This document shows positions 50,024 through 64,000 of a stretch of 64,000 nt of DNA, one piece after another. The translations under genes were made by a program, and so were the position numbers. This stretch comes from Panaeolus papilionaceus (lineage: Eukaryota; Basidiomycota; Agaricomycetes; Agaricales): contig JADNRZ010000005.1 of NCBI GenBank assembly GCA_015501605.1, forward strand, positions 682,001 through 746,000, written 5' to 3'. Numbering within the stretch: the first letter of the stretch is position 1; each line of letters begins with the position of its first letter. Below the pieces are notes generated by a model. The model worked only from the letters and a program-made list of their open reading frames with translations. It was not told the DNA's origin and did no database searches.

Positions 50024-52358
50024 TGGATTTAGCTCGTGAATTACGGGTCATTTGCTTGAATTCTTGACGTGCGACCCACTTTGCAATTGCTTGAATAGAT
50101 TGACTCCACGACATGTACATATATCGTAAACGGATTTGGAATACGACAATACGACTAATGATTTCATTTATTCGTTTTGTGCGGTCTGAAGTCTTTTTGG
50201 CTGGGTCGTGTCCGTATACCGAGGTGAGTAATTGCGCTTTCTTGATGCTCCAACGCCAGGCTGATCCAACTGTTGCCGACTAGAAAGCAGCTTCGATGTT
50301 TGATTCAAAAAAGGAATGTTCCTTTGCTTTGCTTAGCCTTCCTCCACCTGCTTTGGACACTAGCTTGAAGTTCCTGAACGTGCTCTATTTAACAACGGTG
50401 GTCTTATCTGGGTGAGCACCCTTTTTTTGAACTTCGTTTTTACTACACTCAAGCAGGAACGCGTCAGATAGCTGTTGCTGTCAATACCCTATTGATTGTT
50501 TGAACTAGAGTGTGTTCTCATAAACCTGTGGTTGACCAATTGGTGTGCTTCGGGTGCATGCATTGTTGATTTATTAGGCAATTGCGACACCTTTCGGAGC
50601 AACCCACGTTACCGTGCTTGATTGTCGTGACGACCAGGGCTTAACGGAACTCTTTGGGGTTGATGACTGATGCGTTCATCGTGTTATCCTATGTCTGAAA
50701 CGCGAAAGGTGTTCAACAGGGATGTGATGGAGGGGTGAATCTACCGTGACCCATTCGTGCTATCATTGTCCTAACCTTGCGTCCTCGCTCTAGGTATCTG
50801 TGATCAAGAAAGCTGCATGCTAATACATGACCCACGTCCAATGTTTTGTGAGTGTTTGAGCTGACCTTGTCATAATGTTGAGAAGGCGAAAAAGACTGAA
50901 TCCAAGATTTCTTTGCGTCAGGATTCCAAAGGATCTGGAGGATTTTAATGTTAGTGTCAACAACAACAAAAAACACAACACACTCATAATTTTTTTAAAT
51001 TTATGTCAAGAGGCAGTGAAAAAGCTGTAATCCTTTTCAATCTTTCACATCTGACAAGATAACATTTGCACGGTACCATCAGCTCGACGATTGTTACCGA
51101 CACCACAGGCAATGGCCTTAATTATCTTCGAAATAATGAAGTGGGCGTCGTATGATCAAATAGTATTCATATCAGTCTTATCACTTATCAGTCTTATTGT
51201 CCAGGAATACCGACGACTTCGGGTATTGGTGCGGACATGTTTCATCTCGCCTGGTTGGAAAGACGATTGAGGACTGATGTCTGAAACCAGCAGAGAAAGT
51301 TTACCTGAGCATGAGACCGAGAGGAGTTTGGGTGGGAATAATTGACAACAAAGGAGCCACAAACCGGGAATTTGGCTCTGCGAAAGAAAAGATCCCAGAC
51401 ACATCGAGCCAGACTTGCGGTGCTATGACACGTTTTCGATGGCTCAGTTAAGCGCCGTGGATATCAAGGTATCCCACTCACCCTCGTTCGTCGTGGGCAG
51501 GTGGTGTGGATGCAACTCAGCACATGAGCGGCCAACTCTTTGCGCAATTAAAAGGCATCGCTCGATATAGAAGTGAATCCTACGATATCGCTGTGGTGTG
51601 TGCGTGCACCTGCTTCCTTCGCTCGATCAGCCAGCTTCCTCTTATGTCAACACTCAGATGTGATGCCACACAGAGCGTGTAGAGTCATACAGTATACATC
51701 CATTGTCATATGAATTTCTCCGGCCGGCAGTTGACATCCGAGTGAATTGCAATGAAAACCGCACGTTTTTGGGTGCAATGCATATTTGTGGGCGAAACGT
51801 CAGTACCCTGGGATTATATCATCTTTATATACCGCGAGCGCGGATCTCTTGACTCAAGTTCAGCCGTTAACAATACCGCATAAATGCCCACAAAGCCACA
51901 ACACTGCCCACACATCATGTACCAGATTATCAACTCTTATCCAGTAATCCTCGTCCCCTTTTGCGTATTCCATTTTGCGTTTGTGGACACTTGGCAATTT
52001 TAAAACGACGTGTACGGACGGCAAACTCGGTTGTGATATAAACGGACTTTCAAACGACTAGACTGAGCTGCTGTGCGTCTCGTCAACCAGCAATCCGAAG
52101 AGCACCCCACACAATGCCCTACCCACCCAAAAGTAAGTAGAGGCAGCCCCAGAGAAGCAGCAGACTTGTCTACCTCGGACGAAATTCCATGGCCCCTCTC
52201 TTAGGAGTTGAGGGAATCTGACAAGTTTCAAGCAATTCAAATTAAGCTACCGCTTCCACGAAAATAATATGGGAAATGCTTCTGTTGGGTATAAATCATT
52301 GTGTGGGTATACATGTTGGTTGTGGTCGTATGTATGTAGTGTCATAAAATATCAACGA
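50024..52358. other. Long intergenic region
   Basis: In 2.3 kb I see no gene, repeat or tRNA. Short frames at 50713-50976 and 51156-51404 (minus) lack recognisable content and flanking splice chains. Confidence 0.4.
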
Positions 52359-54128
52359 TCAAAAATCAAAATCGCAACTTCGTACAGTCTGATCCGACGA
52401 ATAACCATCCTCTGTCTCTGTGTCCTCCCCACTATCCTCCTCGCCGTCAATCCAAAGCTCTTCAACAAATTTACTAAGCTTCTTGTAACCACCCTCCAGT
52501 TTTCCTGTGCATCGAATAAATTCTAGGTGTTTGATTTCCCAATCGAGTGATGTTCGTAACTTCAAGTGTTTTTTTAGCTTGAGGGGCAGGTGTGGATATG
52601 AGAGGTTCATGTCGGCCAGATGTAGGTCGAGGAGATGGGGGAATGGCATATCAGCGGGGTCCGTGTTTCTTCGAGGGTGCATGAAGGAAAGAAAGATATC
52701 AAGCGTATGAACAGTGTGGAGCTGCAGTGTAGATATGTAGTCCATTTCGGCGGACCAGCCTGTCCTGAGGAAAAGCCGGCGCATGTATTTAGCGCAGAGG
52801 TTGGGCTGCACTCTGACGCAAAGTGCAGCAGGGAGACCGCTATCCGTAGGGTCTTCGCGGTACTGAACTAATGTACTGGTGTACTTCTGGAAAATCTTGT
52901 CAAAGGTAGTGGGCATATGGTTGGGGTCGCGATCCCAAGATAGGGTCAATTGGATTGTTGGGGACGACATGGTCTCCATATCACCCTCAATTCGAAGGAA
53001 GAAAAGAGTTTCGCCCAAATCCAAATGTTGCCGGCCAACCATTGGATCACCTGCCCAGCAGTCTACTCGATCCTGCATGAAAGAAAATATCTGTTTTGTG
53101 TCTTTCGATGTAGCCCCCACATCAAAGCAGGAGATGATGGTAGAGCAACTGTCCGGAATCCTGAGACGATCCAAGATGCCAGCACAGAAGGACGTGTCGG
53201 AAGAGATTGACAGACTTTGAAGGCTTGACAGATGAAGGCCACGCTTTTTTTGTCTTTTTTTGTCTAATGGAATGGGATGGTCCTTCCGTGAACAAGACTG
53301 CCGCTCAAGAATGAGATGCTCTAGCTGCGTCAGTGTCCCAAGGACAAGAAGAATACCCGCTGCGGACTGCTGAGGGATATTCTTGACGACAAGGCTTGTT
53401 AGATTGTGTGATGTGCGCGGAATAACGAAGGGGAAATTGCTGAGCTCCAGGGTCTGAAGCTTGGGTGCCTTCAATAAGGCCTTATTTAGCTTCAAAAGCG
53501 GCGTTCTCGAATCGGGCTGACCCTCGGCGTGCAGGGTCAGATGGCAGAACTCCAGCAAAGGAGCCGGGCCTTGCAGGAGACGCTTTTGCATCATATCCTG
53601 CCAGCCCTCCAAGCTAAGGTCGAGCACGAGGGTCCGTATCCGCGCAAGATGCTCCAATGCCTGCTCAACGACACGGGGTCTGCACAATGGCGCGTCGAGT
53701 GGGATGATCACCTCGATAGGCTTAGATGAAGAGCGAGCGAGTACGGTTTCCAACCATAGAGGGTGTGCAAGCCAGTCCAGAACGGGGCCAGTCCAGAGCT
53801 CAGAATAGTCCAAAGCAACCTCTCGCCATTTCTTGTTTACGTGCGAGATATGCCGAGCGAGTCTAGCTTGCATGCGGAGGGATTGTGCGTTCCGGAAGTG
53901 AGCCTCTTGTGTCGCCCAATGGAAGATATTTTGCAAGACCTCTTTAGGAAGCTTTGCAACGTCGAAATATGTGTCGGCAGCATTGGCATGGGCGTGACGA
54001 CATGTCAGGGAGAGAGAGAATTGGATGGAAGAGTTTCGTCTGAGGGGCAGTTTCGCCATCGATGTGGTGGTGGAACTTGTAGAGAAGAAAGAGGACCTTT
54101 GAATGGAAGGTTTTGTAGAGAAAAACAT
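52359..54128 (-). CDS. Intronless F-box protein
   Basis: A single open frame of 589 residues is unusual here because it has no intron. An F-box-like segment lies near residues 50-110: DVAKLPKEVLQNIFHWATQ, then HVNKKWREVALDYSELWTG. This is the basidiomycete form in which the F-box docks on Skp1 of SCF ubiquitin ligases. The rest has leucine-rich, LRR-like stretches (LQTLELSNFPF, LTQLEHLILE, HLLDLHLADMNL) that would bind a substrate. The last 25 residues are acidic (GEEDSGEDTETEDG). Such F-box genes are present in large, fast-evolving families in agaricomycetes, so no specific substrate can be given. A basic lysine run (DKKRQKKRG) lies near residue 300. Confidence 0.85.
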   Translation of the reverse strand: MFFSTKPSIQRSSFFSTSSTTTSMAKLPLRRNSSIQFSLSLTCRHAHANAADTYFDVAKLPKEVLQNIFHWATQEAHFRNAQSLRMQARLARHISHVNKKWREVALDYSELWTGPVLDWLAHPLWLETVLARSSSKPIEVIIPLDAPLCRPRVVEQALEHLARIRTLVLDLSLEGWQDMMQKRLLQGPAPLLEFCHLTLHAEGQPDSRTPLLKLNKALLKAPKLQTLELSNFPFVIPRTSHNLTSLVVKNIPQQSAAGILLVLGTLTQLEHLILERQSCSRKDHPIPLDKKRQKKRGLHLSSLQSLSISSDTSFCAGILDRLRIPDSCSTIISCFDVGATSKDTKQIFSFMQDRVDCWAGDPMVGRQHLDLGETLFFLRIEGDMETMSSPTIQLTLSWDRDPNHMPTTFDKIFQKYTSTLVQYREDPTDSGLPAALCVRVQPNLCAKYMRRLFLRTGWSAEMDYISTLQLHTVHTLDIFLSFMHPRRNTDPADMPFPHLLDLHLADMNLSYPHLPLKLKKHLKLRTSLDWEIKHLEFIRCTGKLEGGYKKLSKFVEELWIDGEEDSGEDTETEDGYSSDQTVRSCDFDF

Positions 54129-56977
54129 ATTGGATTCGTTTATCGGCTCTGAACAGAAACCGACGCGTACCTATAAACCGTGTATGCATTTACTGCGACT
54201 GGTACCATCAGTGTCTATATGTGGCCTCCGAGTCTGTGTGCACTATGTGGGGTGATTGTGAAATATGCGTCGTGTGCGTGCCCTAGCTCGCGGTGCTCGT
54301 GGGGGTCGAGGTTGCAGAGAGGAAAGCGAAATTGCAGGAACGCATTAAGACAATATCTCTATACTATATATCCAAAACCGAGGGATCTGGAGATTAGAAC
54401 CAAGCTCCTTCGGTAAAAGCAGGGTATCCCCAAATTGGACTCCTCTGATGGAACGTAACATGAAGGGATCGCACTGGTCAATCCTTCAGAAGCCAAGTAA
54501 CGATAGCCGATATCCATCTATGTATACACATTTGCTGTCAAGCTGAGTTAGTGGACAGTGATTAGTGTTTTGTCGAGAAAATAGACCGCTTCTTGCTGGT
54601 ACCGCTACTCACGATACCTATAGATATTGGGAGAATAATTCGAAATGAGTTCGTCAGCATTCTGGCTTTTACTGGGGATGCATCTAACCAAATGAATCGA
54701 AATCTGGGACATAATGTTATAACGGAACGAACCTGTTAAGCCACGTTTCTATTGGGGTACAAAGGGACTAGGGGCACGGAGAGGTCCAGGGTACCTACAA
54801 CCAATCCGACGAGGACAATCATATATCGAGATCGTTCACCAACCGAATCAAGCCAAATGATCGTGGAAAGCAACCAGTGCCAGAAAGGCTAATATAGCAC
54901 ATATTCGCGGAATTTTAATTTGGAAACGAACAGCGTGAACCCTGGTGAGTACATCCATCATGGGATTCGACATCCTATGAAACTTATTTGTTTTAGTGAC
55001 CCCACTGACTCTCTGCCATTATCAGAGATAAGAAATTAGCCAAACTGAGCTGCACCCTGCCGCAACAATCAATTGTGCCCATCATGAAGAACAATGCCCA
55101 TCAGCCACCCATTGCCTAGTACCAGCCAGTTGTAAGCAAGTCAATTTGATCAGCCTTTGTTCTCTTTCCGATATCGTCACGGTTGTCGAGGTCGTTGGAA
55201 ATATACGACATAAGCACAAACAAGACTTGTTTGGAAGATTTAGGATTCCCAATCGGAATCCGCGGATTTGAGCAGGTTTAAAGCTCCCGGATCACCACTG
55301 CTCGTCATATTTCAAGAAATAGGGCGAACGAAAAAATGGTCGTGCATAAAAGATGAATGGGTTCAGGAAAAAGTCTAAAGCAGAAAGAAAAATGATTTGT
55401 TTGAGGACCTGACATGACAGACCAACAGCGTGTGCAGGGAATGAATTACTAGCCACATGGGATCCATGCTCATTATCGAGATCGATGCAGTGCCGTCCCA
55501 GCTCTAGGGTCTTTGAACTGTCTGGCTTGCAAGGTAGGCAAAGATAACTACTCACTTGCTATGCTATGTATCGTCGCAATGCACCGCCCAGTTGAGGTGA
55601 GAGCTAGTTATTGCTAGTCACCTGGTATGCACTCATCATGGTGCTGTTTCCCATGAATTGCTCTCATTGAAATGCCTTCTCGCGCCAGAGATAGAAACTC
55701 TATTTACTCGATCTGTCAAAACGAACCTAGTTAGCTCGGTTAAGGGGCATCGGTATTCATAGATAGACGTCCATACGGGCTCACCATCACCTGTAGGACT
55801 TGTGCGGGACAAGGGTCCAAGAACGGTGACCTGATATTCGGCGGGTTACATGGTTCCCGCATGGTTTAGTATACCTGCTGATGGGCCTTGTTCAGCTCTG
55901 AGCAGTAAATCATAGTGACAGAAACCAGCATTCCGCGGATGCCTTCACATGTGAGAGATATAGCGCTCGACGCTGTACGACGTGGGCTAGCAAAGAATGT
56001 TAAACTTCCTCCCAAGTTCAGTTATAGCATTCGACCTCGAAAAAACGCCAAGCTTGAGGGTCCGTGGTGAGTCGACGTATCTCCGATCAGCTGAACGAGA
56101 GCGGGGCTGATCTAACGGAGGAAACCAGAGGAAACCTAAAGGGAAACGCCCTATCATATGAGAGGTCAATGAGAGGGTAAAGAAGGGTAAAAACATGTGC
56201 ATGATCCTGGTGGTGTATGGACGTAGCTGCGTGTTATGGCATGCCGCTGTGCATTCTAATTGAAGCCGGCTAAGAATAGGGATTTGAGACAACACTTTAG
56301 CGTTATGTACACAATTCCCTAGGAAAAATGCGTTCTTTTTCATGGTCGTTCTTTCAGGTTACTCGTGTCGTTTGAGTTTAGGAACCTTAAGCAGAGGAAA
56401 GACGACTCCAAGACTCTGGAGTTGGGAGGCTGCGACCCTGCAACATCAATGTGCGTAGTATCGGGATATCAATATCCGTTCTAAGGCATCCGATTGTCAG
56501 CAAATTTCATTCAAATTTTTTGCAATACTTACTTGTTACTTGAAGCAAGCCAATTTCTTCAATCTCTTTTTACAGTTAATACTGTACCTGATTATGATAC
56601 ACCAATTAATAAATTATACGCGTAACTTTTTCATTTATCGTATCAGCAGGTCATTGACAAAAGCTTGAAAATATTCCTTCCGATATTCAGGCGGATAACG
56701 AGTACAAAAACAGAATTTCGGAGACTCCGTGGGTTTTCAATGACTCTGGGCCTGAGGAAGGTGTCTGATTGAGTGATGAGGCAGAGCGCCAAACAAAATC
56801 CGAAAGCGTGAGAAAGGTGCACGTGTCATCAGACACGTCGCGATGATGCCTTTGTGACGGTCAACGTAGAGCGCGGTAAACGTCCATGCTCCCTACCACC
56901 ATAATTTCTACCCCTTAGTCCATTGTTTTAACCCCTAACAAACCGTTTATCTATCTGTTGCAAGGCTTCAAAATATT
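54129..56977. other. Long intergenic region
   Basis: In 2.85 kb nothing is supported. Minus-strand frames at 55292-55555 and 55987-56343 have no family resemblance. The last 80 bases are the C/T- and A/T-rich leader of the signal peptidase gene. Confidence 0.4.
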
Positions 56978-57939
56978 ATGGCGCCTTCAAAAAAACAAAC
57001 AGCAAAATCAGCCACCGAGTCATCCAGCAATGATTCTTCAAGACGGTCAGCATCACCGGCAGTAGAGACTGAGAGGCCTGTTGGACCCCTATCCGTACCT
57101 GTACCAGCGACATCTAGAGAAGAGGTCAAAGTGAACAACAGCAGTTCAACAGAACTCAAGAATGCATGTGACGATGCAGTGAAGCGCGTGAGTGGACTAT
57201 CCTTGAACATTGGCAAATAGAACGCATTGTTTTATGCCTATCATTTTTGCCGGAATTTCTGCACTTTCATTGCTACCAATGCTAACTATAATTAACAGTA
57301 TCTTGCACGACCTGAGCTGTTTAAGCAAAACCACTTGCATACAGATGTGCGGCTAGGACTTGGCTGGCTCAGTGTCTTCGTTGCCGCTGGCACGGCATTG
57401 TACGGATATAAAGTTGAATTTGACCAGGCCAAACCTGTTGTGACGATTGGTCTCGTTGTGTTCGTGCTCTCCTACCTTTTTTTTACCGATTTTTATCTGA
57501 CATATTCTGGCAGTTACGTTCTGCTTACCCTTGCTCAAACCGTCTATTCGTATGTCGTGGAGGGTCACACGATCTTTTCTGGAAAGCGCAAGACATTCTC
57601 AAAAAGAGTGCGTCTTGCATCACCCCTACATGCTCTTTTATTAATCAGTCTACTTGTCAGATAATCACTGAACGTATTACACTTCAATCACACACGTTAC
57701 CCCCTATCAAACCAGAGCCAGGCGTGGCTTCAGTGGCCAACGCCCCTGCATACCATCTCAATTGCATTTATGTCCGTTCTACCAACGGTGGCAAGACCCT
57801 GCTGAGCAAAGGGCGTATCCGTACTGTAGAGTACTACAGCAACTTTTTTGATGAAAACGGTGTCATGGACCAAGAGGCATTCGAAAAATGGGTGGGCACC
57901 CTGGTGGAGAAGTCGATGGATGGCGGTTTTTCGCTGTAG
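56978..57939 (+). CDS. SPC2: Signal peptidase complex subunit 2
   Basis: This is a non-catalytic ER-membrane subunit of signal peptidase that links the complex to the translocon and supports cleavage. Exons 56978-57187, 57299-57607 and 57661-57939 give 265 residues. A Ser/Thr-rich cytosolic N-terminus is followed by the family segment LHTDVRLGLGWLSVFVAAG. Two helices come next (GLGWLSVFVAAGTALYGY, and VVTIGLVVFVLSYLFF followed by TDFYLTYSGSY). The C-terminal cytosolic part (YSNFFDENGVMDQEAFEKWV) is also typical. Length and order match fungal SPC2/SPC25. No irregularity is seen. Confidence 0.93.
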
Positions 57940-58212
57940 TTTCCTCCTTTTTTTCAGGTCCTTCTATTTTTATGATGTGAATACCCTGTATGTCAATAGC
58001 TCGTGCGTTACCCCGATATTCCATTTTACCCCCTGAATACCTCCCTGTGCGCCCCTTTTAACCTGTACTTAAGTGTATCTTTCGGCATTTTACTGGTAAG
58101 ATTTTTTCACACCGATTCAAACCTCAGTTCAGATGCTGCCTGCATTGGTACGTTTTGCTACTTCTACATATTATTCGGGAACTAGTAACATTCCATGGCT
58201 TGAAGTCTCAGT

Positions 58213-62329
<4,117 letters not shown>

Positions 62330-62862
62330 ATGTTCGCCTGTGTCTATAACCTCTTCTCCGTCCTCTTCTTCGCTCTCCCCTTGTTGGCTAGCGCCTCGGT
62401 CCTCCCTCGCACCGATGGACCCAGCAACCAGTGCAACACTGGCCCCATTCAGTGCTGCAACAACGTCGGAACTGTATGTTCATTCGTGTTTCAGAGCTTC
62501 CGACCACACTCACTGACTGCTCGAATTTGATTATAGGCTAATGCTCTCGGTCTCGGCAGCATTCTTAGCCTCCTTGGCATCGTCCTCGACCCCGTCACTG
62601 CCCTCATCGGAAGTGAGCACGAATATTTTGCTCGAGCCCATGAAGTGTTACTGATTCTTGTATTTGCTCGATAGTCAACTGCTCTCCTCTCTCCGTCATC
62701 GGCATTGGAGGAAACTCCTGCTCTGCTACCCCAGTTTGCTGCACTGGAAACACCTTCGTAAGTCATCTCTACTTGTCGAATGGCAGGGATAAATCTAACT
62801 TTATCCGTGTGCAGAACGGTCTCATCAACCTTGGCTGCTCTCCCATCAACATCAACCTTTAG
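62330..62862 (+). CDS. Class I hydrophobin
   Basis: This is a small secreted protein that self-assembles into amphipathic rodlet layers on hyphae, aerial structures or spores. Exons 62330-62473, 62537-62612, 62675-62757 and 62815-62862 give 116 residues. The signal peptide is [16 protein letters not shown]. The eight cysteines follow the hydrophobin pattern: [26 protein letters not shown] and LGCSP. The spacing (long loop after the first CC, hydrophobic end) is class I. Three introns, one just after the first CC pair and one right after the second, match the common basidiomycete layout. A TATA box is present about 90 bases upstream. No paralogue lies in the window. Confidence 0.95.
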
Positions 62863-63253
62863 ATGGGTTGATATCTGCTACCGAGCCGTTGGCCGGCGGG
62901 AACCCTCGTCAACATAAACGGTTGCTTCCCGCTAATTATGGCGTAGCTTGTGCATACATCCTCGCTTTCTCTCGACAATGTTTTTTTGTAATATTTTGAC
63001 TATCTCTTTCCAATGAACATACTATTCTGCTATGCCCTTTATAACAACAGCTGCGAAAACTACTCAACCGGCTGTAAGGATCGTAATCAATCACACCCAT
63101 ATGTTGCTTGCGGCCAATTGATATAATTTGAAACAAGATATTACATAGTTTGCGTAGCACGGATTATACTGTACAAGTTCGTAGGTAGTGCATGATGGGT
63201 CATTATAGATATACATGTAGGAGCTTTGCAAGTTGAACGTTGAACATCCAAGT
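62863..63253. other. Convergent 3' region
   Basis: This holds the 3' flanks of the hydrophobin and the CsbD-like gene. Nothing else is seen. Confidence 0.4.
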
Positions 63254-64000
63254 TTACAAGTGGTCGTTCATTGGGTTAGCACCAGCAGGTCCCTGGCCCG
63301 CAAGACCCCCTCCAAGGTTAGAGTTCATAGGATGGGCACCTGAGCCTACGGCATCAGTTAGTGTTACATGGATGATGAAACAACAGTTACTAACCGTGAC
63401 CAACGGCACGCTCGCGGCGCATCAAAGCCTCACGCTCTAAGCGCTCAGCCTCCGCCAGCTCGGCGCCTTGCATCTTGACAGCATTGGCTTCTCTAATCGC
63501 AAGACAACGCCATTAGAAAAGTGATGGCATATTTTGTGAAGGTAATAAACTCACTGTTGCTTCATCTCTCCTTTGGCTTTGAGTGCACTACTTCCAACGG
63601 CGCTTCCGATTGCGGATTCTATCTTGCCCGTTAGACGCTGTCCTGACGCGGAGCCGCCTGACCCTCGAGGTAACCCACCATGGGATGCATCTAGTTGATT
63701 AGTTGGAGGGATGTGGGCTCTGTCGTTCTGTCCAAGCGTGTGAGCTCCAGTGCCGCTGGACATGTAAGGGTCTGCGTTTATCTGAGAGCTCGGTATAGGA
63801 CCATGTCCTCCCATTTGTGCGGCCATGGGACCACCCATCTAACCAACGGGTCAGTATATGCAGATTAGTCTAGAGTATATTGGATATGGCATACAGAGTT
63901 ACCAGCCATTCCTGATTGGAACCCGGGCTGACCTGGGTAACCGAGATCGTTGTTCTGGTTCATAGCACCTCCAGGTTGACCAGTGTGTAGCCCAGCGCCA
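63254..64000 (-). CDS. CsbD-like protein, 5' end outside the window
   Basis: Visible exons on the minus strand are 63895 to beyond 64000, 63555-63838, 63395-63492 and 63254-63345, all in consistent phase. The N-terminal part is Gly/Pro/Gln-rich (NDLGYPGQPGFQSG). A short CsbD-like helical motif follows (LTGKIESAIGSAVGSSALKAKG), then a charged helix (AELAEAERLEREALMRRERA). The protein ends ANPMNDHL. In bacteria CsbD is a small general-stress protein. In fungi such glycine-rich relatives are common and of unknown role. The start and full length cannot be given. Confidence 0.8.

Overview
The window is nuclear DNA of a mushroom-forming basidiomycete (Agaricomycetes). Genes are split by many GT-AG introns of about 48-75 bases. 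There is a class I hydrophobin, a DUF6533 membrane protein, CFEM-domain membrane proteins and GPI-anchored haem peroxidases, a mix typical of this class. I cannot name the genus. Exon joins below were made by eye and tested only by reading frame, splice signals and family resemblance.

1-33 kb is accessory and surface-oriented. After a many-exon DUF6533 membrane protein (minus strand, 1.1-2.7 kb) comes a scattered array of single-pass plasma-membrane proteins. Two are paralogues with a galactose-binding-like beta-sandwich ectodomain (3.9-5.5 kb intact; 6.5-9.1 kb broken by a stop codon and an 854-bp transposon-like insert). One is a small tail-rich protein (13 kb, minus). Four have CFEM or CFEM-like ectodomains (14.3, 16.8, 28.0, 31.8 kb), one more has a frameshifted CFEM (26.5 kb), and one is a decayed relic (30.1-31.1 kb). 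Nearly all have a Ser/Thr/Pro-rich stalk, a glycine-zipper transmembrane helix, basic residues after it and a long cytoplasmic tail. Most tails end in a PPxY motif, the usual ligand of WW domains such as those of Nedd4/Rsp5 ubiquitin ligases. Interspersed are a pyruvate decarboxylase (9.6-12.2 kb), an SRRM1-type PWI/RS splicing factor (18.6-20.3 kb) and a 19-exon oligopeptide transporter (21.7-25.0 kb).

33-48 kb holds three copies of a GPI-anchored haem peroxidase. One is on the minus strand (33.3-35.6 kb) and two are in tandem on the plus strand (42.1-44.4 and 45.5-47.8 kb). Between them lie a P-loop GTPase (36.4-37.8 kb) and SEC23 (38.4-41.1 kb). The tandem pair also shares promoter sequence.

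48-64 kb is mostly housekeeping and gene-poor. It holds an intron-containing tRNA (probably Trp-CCA), a p24/Erv25 cargo receptor, an F-box protein, signal peptidase subunit SPC2, an old-yellow-enzyme-type flavin oxidoreductase, a class I hydrophobin with a clear TATA box, and the 3' part of a CsbD-like gene that runs off the window. Intergenic stretches of 2.3-2.9 kb at 50.0-52.4, 54.1-57.0 and 59.6-62.3 kb show nothing I can support.

The secretory genes (SEC23, ERV25, SPC2) are unlinked housekeeping genes. The clearest common theme is the PPxY-tailed surface-protein array, which shows repeated duplication and decay.
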